DNA of 64,000 bases, taken from assembly GCA_018398765.1 (NCBI GenBank), contig JAHBMJ010005301.1, positions 1 to 64,000 of the forward strand, in the 5' to 3' direction. Made by a program: the position numbers and the translations under genes. This DNA comes from Chromera velia. Taxonomy: Eukaryota > Sar > Chromeraceae. The notes under the pieces are model-generated. The model saw only the letters and a list, made by a program, of their open reading frames with translations, had not been told where the DNA came from and did not search any database. Shown piece after piece: positions 22,590 through 40,379 of the stretch. Each line of letters begins with the position of its first letter. Positions within the stretch are counted from its first letter, which is position 1.

Positions 22590-23306
22590 GTGCAACACGC
22601 CAGTCCTGCTCTCCTGGAAAGTGAACCAGATGAGGTTAATTTTAGAATATCAGATAGCAAGCTGAGAAGGGGAGCGAGAAACAGAGAGGTGAACGAATGG
22701 ATGGGGGACTGGGTAAACCCGGTCTCCATCATAGAAAGGAGAGAGGGGAGGCAGGGGAGACAAGGAATGCATGGGAGCATGTCTTTCCTTCCATCTGTTT
22801 GCCTGACCGAATATCAGAAGGAGAATAGTAGCAGCCAACGCTTTGCAAAATTGGTTCTTGGAAGCTTGGTAGAGGGGAGGGGGGGCTCATGGTCTGCCTC
22901 GGTGGAACCTCTCCCCAAGCAGTTCTTGTCTTCCCCCGGGGCAGTTTTCCGCCCTCTGTTGTGCACCATTGTTAGAGGGGGGGCAAACTATGGGGGGAGG
23001 GTTAAATCAATTTGCAAAGCCTGTGAAGAGAAAAGTTGGGAGAAATTGATTGACAATCCGATTCACCGTCTGACAACTTGTGTCCGAACGGAAGGGCCGC
23101 AGGGGAGACTAAGTGATCTCTGATATAGGTAAATGGAGCGTATGTCAATAGAAGAAGTGTGTGAGCATGGAGAGAGACAGGAAGCCCGAGGGGGTAGGGG
23201 GGTAGGGCAGGCCGAGGAGCGGGTAAGGCGGTACTTCTCGCTTCTTCTTCAGAGGGACGCCCAAAAGGCCAGTGCCCTCATTGCTGTATGCCTAGGACCG
23301 GACTGA
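22590..23306 (+). pseudogene. LINE C-terminal region with CCHC-like zinc motif
   Basis: A 177-aa frame (22590-23123) ends with ICKACEEKSWEKLIDNPIHRLTTC. This fits the Cys-x2-Cys, His, Cys cluster found at the C-terminus of many LINE ORF2 proteins. After a frameshift the protein-like reading resumes at about 23133 (MERMSIEEV) and ends in ALIAVCLGPD before TGA 23304. It is the natural 3' end of the ORF. Confidence 0.75.
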
Positions 23307-23559
23307 TCGATCCTGGGGAGCAGAGTTCTGCTAGCTAGTAGTCTTAAAGTTCGGCCGTTTTAGATGAGCATTCGCTAGCATGCTCTTAGCTTGCAATATG
23401 ACATGAATGCTCATAGACTGCCCTTTGCTATTGGGACACGATGGCTGGTGGATTAAGTCACCTTATTATGGGGGATACAGAAAACTAAGATGACATACCT
23501 GTAGTGGACTTCTTATCTGACTCTGGAACCCTGGTAGCGTTTTGCTGATGGTAGGGTAA
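23307..23559. other. LINE 3' flank, nothing recognised
   Basis: It would contain the element's 3' UTR and the junction with older sequence. I see no poly-A tail. Confidence 0.4.
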
Positions 23560-24235
23560 CTAGTATGCTGAAGTCACTTGAAGTTCACTTTTTAGGAGTT
23601 TTCTCAAAGGCTGGAGGGTTGATGTCGGAAGTCCTCTGTCCGAGATGGGTCTGACAAAATGATAAGATGAAATTTGATTTTCAACATCTCCTTCCGTTTG
23701 CTCTTCCAAAAATCCAAGTCTTTCGCTTTTTGCTCTTTCATAAGGACTTCCATAATTACTTTCCTCTGTATTAAATTTTTTCCCTATTCTTTCCAACACC
23801 TCTTCCTTTCCCTCTTCCGTTTTCTGTATTCCATTCTGGTCAGTCTCTATCTATTTCATTTTATTTTTCTTCTTTTTCCTTCCATCTTCTCTTCCTTTCT
23901 TTCTTCCTCTTCCTTGTTTTTGACGAGGCCTCTGGAAGAGGCTCTTCCGCTCGGACATGTTGTAGCCGGTCGAGGCCCCTGAAACAGGCTCTTCCAACTC
24001 TTCTTTCATTCTTTCTTCCATTTGCTCTGCCATTCCTTCTTCCATTCCTTCTTCCATTCTTTTTTCCATGATAGAATTTAACAGTCTTTTTTATTCAATA
24101 GGTATGGACATCCCCATTAAAACTTCAAGGTCATTTTCTTTTTCTCGAGATCTACTTACATCCTCAATTGTTTTCTCCTTTCCTTTCACTTTTATTTTTC
24201 TTCCTCCTAGATCATACCAAGTAGGCTTTTAGCAG
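23560..24235 (-). pseudogene. charged low-complexity coding remnant
   Basis: One minus frame stays protein-like from about 24235 to 23560, with two stops (near 24084 and a TAG near 23853). It reads PTWYDLGGRKIK, a repeated MEEGMEEGM/EQMEERM coil, a Lys/Arg-rich stretch, then ESNYGSPYERAKSERLGF. Retention of sense across stops on the same frame suggests decay of a real ORF. The family is not recognised. It lies downstream of, and on the same strand as, the remnants at 24388-26331. Confidence 0.4.
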
Positions 24236-24387
24236 GTAAGACATACTAAAAAGTTATATTCTGCTACCACAGCCTACTTGGGAGTCCGTAACATACCCAA
24301 AGAAACAACCCGCAGTCTCTCCTTCCAGGCAGCATACATCCTCGCTCCACCAGGAAAGCAGGGACTTCCTTGCGGAAAACCTTCAAT

Positions 24388-25385
24388 CTAGAGCTGTGCA
24401 ACCCTCACACCCAAGACCTTAATCATGTTTAAGTTGAAATTCATTTTAATTGATTCAAGCAGAAGATACAAATTAACAGAAATCGAATTTGGGTGCTTAT
24501 TATGTGGAGACAGAAAAACCTCAAGACTCTGACGAAGGCATCGTGTCATCCACAATTCTCCTGCGATTTTCCCTTCAATCGCAGGACTAGCCAGACGAAA
24601 CAAAAGGGACCTCCCCTTTCTCAAGACAGCAAAACGGTAACAAAAAGAAGATCTAAGAGAAGAAATCAAATCATTCATTGACAAGGAAGAAGGGAAATCC
24701 TGTCTGGGCAAAGAGTGGAAAAAGGCTTTGATGTCATCAACAGTAATCTAGACCACACCAACTGGCCAACTATAGGCCTCGAAATGGAGAAGGTGTACAC
24801 GATCCGCAAACCAGCCAAAATAAGTATTCATGTTCGAGACAGCATCTTGAAACTGAAAGACAGAACGCAAATCACAATGCAAATCACAATGTGGTGAAAA
24901 GAAATTAAGTAGTCCATTCATCACCTTGCAGAAAAATGAAAAGATTTCTTTCCATACATGTCTTGCATAAGAAACAAGTTGTCTGAATTTCAAGGAATCC
25001 CATTGCAACCATCAACCAGAAGGCCACCACTTCCCCAAAACTTCCTTTTAGGCCAGAGAATCCCAGTCTAAAAATCATGTTTTTGCTTAGAGAAAGACTT
25101 AAATTGCTGAAGGAAAGAAGAGAAAGAAGGAGACTAGGAAGGAAATAATTTAGAAGGATCGAATAACAGGGATTCTTTCTCTTCAATACAATGGGGAGAC
25201 AGATGTAAGTAAGCAAGATCAGACAGAAAAGCTTTATAAACAGCTTTCAGATACATGGACCTACATATAAAAACAAGGTCACCTTTTGTACGATCAACCG
25301 GCGTCACAGTGATAGCGAGTGTCCCCTTCAAGTCTTTCACCCATCCCGAATCCCTGTCAGGAACCATAGGACCCTGACGATACAC
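24388..25385 (-). pseudogene. degenerate coding remnant of an unnamed element
   Basis: Minus-strand frames at 25385-25134, 25008-24748 and 24711-24388 read more like protein (LKGTLAITVTPVDRTKGDLV; FQFQDAVSNMNTYFGWFADR) than the opposite strand. They continue in the direction of the better-supported remnant upstream at 25855-26331. There are multiple frameshifts and stops and no recognised domain. Confidence 0.3.
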
Positions 25386-25854
25386 CTCAAGCAGGGAAAG
25401 CCACCTGCTCTAAAGGTGCTCTAAAGGTCTGTCCACCCCGCTGTAGAGATCGATAAACCCATTCTCCTACGAGCAAATGTATTCCCATTCTTTTTCCACC
25501 CACCCAAGAGTTTTGAATTAATAAATACTAAAAAAGAAAAAAGGCCTTTTCATCGATTTCTACCCAGCACTGCCGGGCCACATTTTGGAGGTGGCAAAGA
25601 AATTAGTAAGGAAAAAAACAAACTTTCTGAATTCAGAAGAGAGAGAAAGAAGAGTACAGACATGCCCATCCAGTAAAGAAAAACTGTATTTCTATGCTAC
25701 AGATAAATATGGACATTCATGCCCGCCATCACAAACACGTCCAGATACAACCCCTCCCTCCTCATAGTCCGTACGAAAGCCCTCATCCCCCTAATTATAA
25801 AATAATAATTATCTAGTGCCGTCTGAAGATTAGACAGTCGTGCTGGCGTCATTC

Positions 25855-26331
25855 TCACTTCCATTCGAATACCCAAACAAGCATCTCTTTACAAGCTCCT
25901 AAGAACAGATTCTCTGAAGAATAAAAATCAGAGAAAAGAGAAAAGTCAGAAAAAGGTAGACGAACAGTTCTCCCAAGATCTTTAGAGTCCCTGTTAAGAG
26001 ACCATCCTTTAAGTTCGTAAAGATAGCCGATGTTGAAATCAAAGGTAATTCTACCAGAACTTAACACCCCGCCAGAAGGAAATAATTAAGTTTAAGACGG
26101 CAGGCAGGTCTCTCTGCTGAACCATAAGAGACCGAAGTTGCCCATCACTCATCCTTTTTTTGCAGAGTAAAGAGAGAGGCAACGAACGAAAAGCTTAAGA
26201 AGCAACCGAATCCCCCCCTCCCAGAACATCCCCAACTTCTTGTTAAGAGACAAGGGGCAATTGAGATGAAGCAACAGAAGCACCAACTCCCTCCAGACCC
26301 GAATTCCTGCAGCATTGTTCATGCTGTGCAC
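25855..26331 (-). pseudogene. unnamed repeat-family protein, copy A
   Basis: The minus strand holds a shifted-frame mosaic that aligns with 61854-62552. Copy A has AKKRMSDGQLRSLMVQQRDL then, after a frameshift, FNIGYLYELKGWSLNRDSKD and LPFSDFSLFSDF. Copy B has SKKRMNDN, LRALSV, then ANVGRLYKLKGWSIRKIKDT and LPLVDFPPFSRF. The shared order and spacing show common descent. The family is not one I know; location among transposon relics suggests a mobile-element protein. Confidence 0.65.
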
Positions 26332-26339
26332 GGCCAGTA

Positions 26340-27420
26340 TGCGACCTGATATGAAAGCTTCCCTTTTTTAAGTTAACGTAGTATAATTGGAGGCCGCGGT
26401 TATATATAAATTCAATACTGAATTTGAGAGGAGTGATACATTATTTTGACAGCTAGTTAGTGTACACCATGACGTACCTTGACTTATATAGCATCATAAC
26501 CCCATTTGAAGTTTGAACCCTATATACAGACTTATATTTCAATTATTTTTCACAGTTTTAAAAGTTTACTAGATTATTTTAAAAAAAACATACACATGCA
26601 TACGTCGATGTGTTCAAAAAAGCATGAAAAGAACATTAAAGAGCACTAAATTTTGAAACCTTACCTAACATTGCTAATAATACAAAACCTAAGGTCTTAA
26701 TAAAAGCTTAGATAAAAAAAAAACATTTGGAAAAACTAAAAATTATATGTCAAAAATATAGTATATTTCTATAATTGAATTTAAGTTAGTTGGATAGTTA
26801 GCCTAAGTCAGGTACTTAGTTAGGTAGATAGAGTAAAAAGCTTTTAACAACTGGTTTTTAATACAGTTTTGGAACCCGATTCAGGTTTACAACTTTAAAC
26901 ATGCATTTTTTAAGTGTTGTTGAGTGCTAACTGCCAGTGTGGCGGCACTGTGGCCTAAATGGTGTTCTATTATAGGCTTTAAAAAATTTATACAAGAATT
27001 TTAACATTCAAAAAATCTAGAAAAACATATATGATCATAATTCTTTATTTTGTCTAACAGTAGACTCTAACTTACATCATTGCACAAACCTCTAAAATGT
27101 AATAAGTTAATATTAAATGATCAACAGCCACTGTACATGTAACTACGCTGCAGCGGTTCAACTGCATTTTGCATTTGTAATAGAAAAATGACGCCTGCTG
27201 TAGGTAAATCGGATGTCGATGAAAGAAAGCCGCATGGGAATGCCCCCCAGCCCACTTTCAAACAGGGATTACCTGCCCGTACAAGGAGTGACCGCTAGAG
27301 TGACCGACTGAATCAAAGGGGGGCGTTGCGTAGATGGATGGCGGAATTGGAGAAGAACGAAAGAGAGCGGAAAGAAAAAATCATCCAAGAACCAAATTAA
27401 CGACCTGATCGATTTTTCTC
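26340..27420. other. AT-rich intergenic region
   Basis: Strongly AT-rich, with no open frame of note and no repeat I recognise. It separates transposon remnants from the host-gene core and contains the 3' side of the uS10 gene. Confidence 0.5.
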
Positions 27421-27796
27421 ACACGTCAGGGCCCACCCCCCATGCAGTGTGACAGGACAAGAGACAGAGTCTCTCCCTCCGCAGAAAGATCTCCAGACAC
27501 AGAAAGAAAGAAGTCAGAAGAAAGCAGCGATTGTCGCTCTTTCCATCCTCCCCTCCCCCCTCTCTGGTTGCGGATCCCATTACAACTCTCCTCCCCTGCG
27601 GACGAAACTGCTGCATGGGCCTTCCTGGAGAAAGAGCGAAGAGCGTGAGTGAGCGCACTCGATCGAATGATCATTTCAGCAGTATGCAGAAAATGCCTCT
27701 GGGGACCGGCCCGGAATGGAGACAGAGAATGATCGGAGAAAAAGAGAAAGAGAGACAAAAGAAAGGACAGATAGATCAACACAGCTGATCCACCCA

Positions 27797-33857
<6,061 letters not shown>

Positions 33858-34745
33858 CCCGTCAACACCCCCTCTCCTCTCCTCCTGGAGACGTCACCAC
33901 GGGGAGGAGCTTGCTTTGAAATCAAAGGTGGATGAAAAATTAGGAACTTCCAGATAGAAACATCAGAAGTCAGTGAGACCAGCAAACTCCATGCAGATGC
34001 ACTCTTCCGCTCCCCTGCGTGTTCTATGCAAGTGGGTGCCTCCGTTTCCTCGTCGCCAATGTTTGCTGTCCACGCTGATCGAGCAGCCTTCCTGTCAAGT
34101 GTTGTGCAGGAATTCAGAGACGTGATACTGAATGGAGGGCGTTTCTTTGGGGGGGCCGGGGCGCGTGCGCGGAATGTGGGAAAATGCCGCAAAGGGAAGG
34201 GGCGCGGGGGGGGCCAACATTTGCATATAGTGGTGGCTCAGAGGGCGTTCCTCACAGCACCAAAGGGCCCAAGGAAAAACCGGCCGGATTTTTGCATCTC
34301 ATTTCAGGGGTTGTAAGAATTGCAGCTCAATCCGAAAACCCGCGGCTTTGCTCAGGGCACTCACCCACAAAAAAGTGTGTCTCGGACTTATTAATAATAC
34401 AGACAGAAAATTTAAAATGACTGCACGTGCACAACTTGCATGAGAGGGTCGAAGTTGAGGGTCCTAGCTAGCTATATGGCACACTTCTGGCTCTCTCCTT
34501 AACAGATGTTCCACTTCTTGAGGTCTTACACATATGAGTGACTGCGCGAGCCTTGAACCTCATCATCTTTGCACCGCCACACTTCAACTTTCGTCGATCG
34601 TGCATGAAGGCAAAAAGCATGCTTTCCCCTATCGGTATGTGGATTGACCTGAGTCCCAACAGACTTCAACATCACACCCAGCCTGTATCCCGCGACCTGT
34701 GATCTCTAATCACCAAAACCCTACCAACATAACTACACAGGCCAG
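33858..34745. promoter_or_regulatory. shared upstream region of two divergent genes
   Basis: It lies between the uS10 start (minus, 33857) and the start of the Ser/Pro-rich protein gene (plus, 34746). At 888 bp it must hold the 5' UTR and promoter of both if the start calls are right. I see no TATA box or other motif I can name. A minus frame of 113 aa (34192-33851) overlaps the uS10 start and has no recognisable content. Confidence 0.4.
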
Positions 34746-35703
34746 ATGGAGCAAGTGGCTGCTTTGCTGATGGCAGGGAGGGCGGGAGGGACTTCCTCCA
34801 GGGGCAGCAGGAGCAGAAGGAGCTCAGAGTCGGAGGAGAAGACCCCAAACTCAAGGCACTCCCATGGACACGCCGCCAAGGTAGACAGCAGGGCAGAGAG
34901 AGCGTCCGCACGTTCTTTGGCTGTGGCAGGTGCCTCGGGTCCCGCTGGTGGGATAAGTGAGGTAGATGCTCGCAGTGCCTCTTCCAGCGTTGCGAAGCCC
35001 AAAGGGAAGAGTCCGAAAGGATCCCCAAAGAACGCAAAGGGGGGCAAGAATGCACGGAATCTTCAGAATCTATTTGGAGAGATCAGCAGTAGCGAACCCC
35101 CCAGCAGTGCGGAAGAGTCTGCATTCTCGATAGATCTCTCTCCACACATTGATGCTGCTGTAGATCCCAACGCTAGAGCAAAGAAGCAAACTCTGCCGAG
35201 GGGCTCTGTCTGTAGCGTCACAGCTGCAGCGCAGATCCAGGACTTTCTCAAGGTCTGGAAGGACAGGGTGTCACAGAAGCAGGCGAATAGGGAAGAGAGA
35301 GACTCTAAGTTGAGGGCCTGGGCCGACAAAGCGAGGGAGAAGGTGAGGAGTGCAAGCAGGGCAGGGAGCTCCAACAGAAGCAGAAGTAGCGGGACTACAC
35401 ACACGTCCAAGACGGACGACACGGTGCAGGCAGGGACCCTCACACCTGCAGGCTCAGAGGGACTGGCTGAAGCACTCAGGGCACTCGACGGCAACTCCTC
35501 AGAGGTCAGCCAGCCGGACAGAACCAACGAAGGTGTTCCGAAGTTGGAAGGCCTTTCAGTGCTGAGCCGTCTACCTGTTCCGTCGGCGGCAGAGAGAATG
35601 CCGAGCGCACGGGCCTGTGAATCTGTGTAATTTATATGCATTTGTTCGTGTGCGCGCGCGCCTGCGTGCGTTTGTGTATGCCTGTGTGCCTCTGTATGTG
35701 TGC

Positions 35704-35760
<57 letters not shown>

Positions 35761-35773
35761 TGTGTGTGACTGT

Positions 35774-35817
<44 letters not shown>

Positions 35818-36107
35818 CTGAGAGTGTGTGTGTGTGTGTGACTGAGAGTGTAAGTGTGAGTGTGAGTTCGTTCGCGCAAATTTGTGTATATCTCTGTGAA
35901 TGTGGATATCGTGTGTGTGTGTGTGTGTGTGTGTGCAGTCTCTGGAGGAAATGAGATTTCGGCTTGAGTTTCTCTTGAGAGAGACTGAGGAGGTCGTTCA
36001 AAGGTGCGTGCGTCAAGTGTCTCCTCTCCACGGACAGATACCTTATGACACATAGGCGTGCCTTCACAAGCGCATACACGCATACATGCACACGTAAACA
36101 CGCACAT

Positions 36108-36143
<36 letters not shown>

Positions 36144-38764
36144 ATACATACATACATACATACGTACACCTTCTCAATCACTCATGCACACACAGAGGCC
36201 GTTTTCTGCTCCGTCATTCTGTCTGTCTCCATACACACGTCATGCCGTTAGCCCGTTCCATCTTGCTGCTTCTGTACTGTACTGACCAAATGGACAGACA
36301 ACGCTACAATCGATCGAACTTTTCATTGAGAGAAACAGGAAGACCTGACGTTGCAAGGCATTGATGATGTCTTTTGAATGTCTCTGCGTGTCCCTCTGCA
36401 TGCAGTCTTGTTCCAAAGGACGCCGAGGCTGATTTGGAGACAAGTGCAGAAGGATCTCAAGGAAGAGAAGGACACTCTACGCAACCAAGTCAAGAAGCCC
36501 ACAGCACGTCGGGCTCTGCTGAGAAGGCAAAATCTGACTCTGAACAATCGAAGCCGACAAACACGAACAGCGTGCCCCTCCATCTCACAGGAGGTCTGTC
36601 TCTCGAGGGATCCTTGAGGATTCGTTTCGGGGGGGGGCAGGGGAATGTCACAGAAGGAGAGGGGGGCAAAGCAGGAGAAGAGGGCGAAGTGGTGATTTCA
36701 CTCGGTCCCTCACAGCAGAATTCCGGTGGTGCTCCCGCACTAACGGGAGGCGATGCCCTTCTGTCCCTTCTGCTTGACCGTCTCCGTGAAGGTGGGCATA
36801 CAGCGTCGGTGTCTCAGGGTATTCCTTCAGATAGGAAAGAAGGACAAGAGGGACAAACAGGTGATAAAAATACAAACATGGAGGACGAGACGGGCACAGT
36901 GGTGGAAGGGGAGACTCAAGATGACGTAGGCCTCTCTCCTCCTGACCAGGCAGCAGCAGAGAGGGAAACGAGCCCTCCTCGTACTGTGGTCAAATCGGTG
37001 AGGGCTATGTCCCCTCCATGTACGCTGACTGCTTTCTCAACCGAACATTCACCTTTCCCTCCCCCCTGTGCTTACTCTCTAGCCGCCTTACAGTCCTCCT
37101 CAGTCCCTCCCTGCATCTCCCCCAACCGCTCTCTTTCCCCTGCCATTCGTCACCCGTCTCCCATCTCTCCTGCCTGGACTTCCCCCCCCACGGGGTTCCC
37201 TTCTCCCGTCAAGGAACGTCCGCTGTCCCCTCACTCTTGTCGGTGGCAGCAGTCTGCCATCGGCACTGCTCGCACACACGCAGAGAAAGACGACCAACAG
37301 TCCCCCCAAAGCCCATCCAGACCTCCGAGTCGATACACCCAGCTGCCTGTGCAGCATCTCATCCTCCCCCCATTCTTTGCGGCGTCTCCGCCCAGGGTTC
37401 TCGCAGCAGCAGCCGCCAGCCTCTCTCCAACACAGATGGAGAAATGGGACATCCGTCTCCACCCAGATCCAGACAAGAGGGCTTCCCCGATCCGGTTCTC
37501 AATGCCACCACCGTCTGTTTCTCACCCGGTGTGTGAGGACACAAAAACAGTAACTTCGCCAATCGTTGAAAAGACCGACAAAGTGAATCAACAACCGCCT
37601 CCACCATCACAACCTGTCTCCACCTCCCCACCTCCAAAAATCCGATCGTCAGACCGACGCAGTTCTTCCCCAGAATACCATCACGCACCAAGGACAAAAG
37701 AAGAAAAAGACACAGAGGGACGGAGACGCTCTTCAGTGCCCGCTCGCTATTCCACAACGCACTCACCTTCCCCGAACCCCCCACAGACCTACACAGAAGC
37801 AGTGGAGGTCGTGAGTGGACTGAAGAACTCCGCCTCTTCTCCGATTCCGTCCTCAAGCAAACCGAACAGAAAGCAGAGTTTAGACAAAAGAGAAGGCCCC
37901 GTACCATCACGTAGGGCTTCTGTGCCATCAAAATCAACCTCAACTTCACCCGTCCCGGTCGAAAAATCCGATCCCACAAAGGCGCACCGTCGCTCTACCC
38001 TTCCAGCTGCCGCAGGGCTTCAGGCATCAGTGGCGGCGCCCTCCTCTAGAGGACCTTCCTCTGTCGCTGCCGTCTCCGCACCGCCTGTCCACTCAATAGA
38101 AACCTCCTCCCTCCCCAAGGGATCAGAGGGAAAGAAGACCTTGCTCCAACGACCCCCTCCCCCGTCAGGGCAACGTCGCAGCTCTGCACCCCTCCCTGAT
38201 GCTTCTGTAGCCAATACCAGGAAGCTGTCTGACGTGCGACGCGGGTCTCTCCCTGCAGGCTTGCAGGCCGCCTTGTCACAGAGAACTACTTCTCTGGAAG
38301 CTCGCAAGATGGAGAGGGCAGCTTCAGACAGCAGACAGGCTCAGGTTGTGTCTGAGTGGATTGAGTCTCAAAAGAGACAGGAGCAAGAGGGAGGACGGAA
38401 AAAGGAGGAGGGGGGGGAAGAGCAGAAGAACTTGAATGACGAAGACGAGTTACCGGTTTTGCCGATGACCCTTCCCCCTCAATTAAGTTCATCTGCGCAT
38501 TCCTCATCAAGTGCTAGGTCGATTCCCCCCGTTGCCCTGCAGATGGGGGGCATGGGGATGGGTGCAGGGGATTACTTTGCAGGGGGTGCAAACGAGGATG
38601 CGGAGGGGGAATCAGAAGGGAGACAGGGACAACAGCAACAGCAGCAGGGAGTAGGGAGCAGGTTGGGAAGCAGGGAGGGGAGTGAGAAGGATGCGTTGAG
38701 TATGGGGACAGGGGGACGAGTGGGATTTCGGGAAGGGACGTCTCGTCGGACTTCTTCGCATTGA
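34746..38764 (+). CDS. 1,100-aa Ser/Pro-rich protein with repeated RRxS/T sites, 3 exons
   Basis: Exons 34746-35624, 35939-36003 and 36406-38764 join in phase (3303 nt). Donors GTGTAA and GTGCGT and acceptors GTGTGCAG and CATGCAG support this. The short middle exon encodes SLEEMRFRLEFLLRETEEVV, a coiled segment bridging two disordered parts. The protein is Ser/Pro/Arg-rich. Near 37657-38260 it holds six related basic sites (RRSSSP, RRSSVPA, RRASVPS, RRSTLPA, RRSSAPL, RRGSLPA), typical of substrates of PKA/AGC-type kinases. A Lys/Glu-rich helix (SEWIESQKRQEQEGG) and a Gly/Gln-rich tail follow. There is no enzyme domain. I infer a phosphoregulated scaffold or regulatory protein. The first exon could have an upstream partner, since an acceptor-like CAG precedes the ATG. 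Confidence 0.72.
35705..35936 (+). repeat. (CT)n(GT)n microsatellite in intron 1, ending at the acceptor
   Basis: A run of CT, then GT with GACTGAGAGTGT interruptions, ends in GTGTGTGCAG at 35938. This is the acceptor of the middle exon of the Ser/Pro-rich gene. Confidence 0.9.
36105..36165. repeat. (CA)n/(CATA)n microsatellite in intron 2
   Basis: A CA/CATA run inside intron 2 of the Ser/Pro-rich gene. Here the coding strand carries CA, unlike most other introns in the window. Confidence 0.85.
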
Positions 38765-40150
38765 CTGAATGATGATCAGTGGAGGGGTGGGGGTAGGGGA
38801 GGGGACAGATTGTGAATGAAGCAGAACTTTAATTGGATCCATTTAGCCTTTGGGGGAGGAGATTACGGTGAGAATGAGAAATGATAGGAAGGACAGACAG
38901 GGAGGCTCAAGGCTGTCGATCGATCGAATGAGAAAAATCGACACGCACGTGTGGGTTCTCACTGGACTGGATGGGGACACTAGCTGGTGGGAGGTGGGGA
39001 CGCAGATGTTAATTGCGATGCTGCTGTGAATGCTGCATACATGCTTGGGGTGTGCGTGGGTGAGGTGGGACTGAGGCTGGGAGTAGGTCCATTGATCAGA
39101 GTACTACCGCATGTAAGCTCTGTGTTGTTTTGGTTCCTTTCTTGTGTTTGTCCCTGTCTCCAAGATCCTTGCTCACACTCTTTTTCCGCACCCCTCTCTC
39201 CCCTAAACTTATCATCCCTCTAAACAGCAACAGAAAAAAAAACAGACCATCTCTCACTGGACCGAATTGTTCAGGAAAAGGCAGGGAAGAGAAGGAGAAA
39301 GGGGCTCCACACTGAGCACATAACCTTTAATTAATGTCTCTTGGTCTTTAAATTCGCCTGGCGGTGTCAGCACAATCGCAAGTGTTCTTTAGCCGTCTCT
39401 CTGTCTGGGTCTTGGCCTGTGTGCGCAAAAATATTTCTTCCAGTGTGTCATTCATGGTGCATCTCTATCTGATGTGCAAGCCGACATCAGACCAAAGGAT
39501 TGCAGAGGCAGGGAAGGTTTGCGGAAGGGAAAGCGCCAATAAGCTTGTGGTCATTCGACCGACGTGGATCGAGGCATGGATGTAAAAAGGGGAAGGGCAA
39601 ATTGATCGGATGGAGAAGAAACAGGTGCTGTGACACTCGCCTTTCCTGAAGACGGAGACCTCCCGGGGGTCTGAGGGATGAAACTAAATCGGCCAAGGAC
39701 TAACGTCTGTTCTACTTGGCTTGATTAAGTTGCGAGGTATAGGACATGCATGCAAGAAAAGCGCCGAGGCAGAATCTGCTGATCGATCGATTACGGCTCT
39801 GCTTTGGTTATATTTGTTTTTCTTTCAGTTTTTGCCAACAGACAGAACATGAAACTTTAAATTATAAACGTAGTCGTATAGACGTACTCATTGGTAATTG
39901 ACCCAAACATATCTAGACATTGTGTTACAATTTGTGTAACATTAATTAATTATCAACTATTTTTCAACAGTAATTTTACGAATATTTAATAATTCATTTC
40001 CCACGTCAGAATTGCTAGCATACTTTTTTTAAGTCTTTTTATCAATTCTTCATAAATTTCCCTCGATCGCATTTCACTAAGATTCTTCTATATACACTTT
40101 TCCACAGATTTCTATAATTTTTTACTGGGAATGGAAGCGGTGATGGGGGC
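38765..40150. other. intergenic, no recognisable gene
   Basis: It follows the stop of the Ser/Pro-rich gene and becomes AT-rich after 39800. Open frames at 38987-39223 and 39364-39585 have no motif or splice support. Confidence 0.45.
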
Positions 40151-40156
40151 TATATA

Positions 40157-40377
40157 AAAATTTATTTGAGTGTCAGTGGTACGCAAATGGGCTCTAAGGG
40201 GGGGGAAGGTCTGTGCGTGCCAGTCAAACACAAATGACTGTTCTTCTTCACTATCAAAACATATTTTTAAGTCAAAAAAAATGGGTTTTCAAATTTTTTG
40301 GGGGGGGTGCGTGCCGTTGTGGTGGAAGGTAGGGGGGGGGGGGGGTCTTACATGCCATTGACACTCAAATAAATTTT
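40157..40377. mobile_element. 221-bp MITE with TA target duplication
   Basis: The left end AAAATTTATTTGAGTGTCAG is matched at the right end by its inverted copy (CATTGACACTCAAATAAATTTT), one mismatch in about 22 bases. TA flanks both ends (40155-40156 and 40378-40379), as in Tc1/mariner-derived MITEs. The interior contains two poly-G runs and no coding capacity. Confidence 0.8.
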
Positions 40378-40379
40378 TA

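Larger units (their letters stand above)
17012..23306 (+). mobile_element. degraded non-LTR (LINE) retrotransposon
   Basis: Read in order on the plus strand: a low-complexity ORF1-like frame (17012-17491), AP-endonuclease domain, reverse transcriptase domain, and a C-terminal region with a CCHC-type zinc motif, ending in a TGA stop at 23304-23306. Order and motifs match endonuclease-bearing LINEs. In-frame stops (for example TAG 20708, TAG 20891, TGA 20945, TGA 22017) and several frameshifts show the copy is dead. I could not identify target-site duplications or a poly-A tail, so the ends are approximate. It is similar in low-complexity style to 5.5-7.7 kb, which may be the 5' part of a relative. 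Confidence 0.9.

Noticed and set aside
24493-25767. Plus-strand frames in 24.5-25.8 kb
   Set aside because: The neighbouring remnant homologous to 61.9-62.6 kb reads on the minus strand and the minus translation is more protein-like, though the evidence is weak.
37100-37979. Minus-strand frames opposite the Ser/Pro-rich gene
   Set aside because: Shadows of the 2.4 kb plus exon, which has consistent splice phases; the shadows have no motifs.
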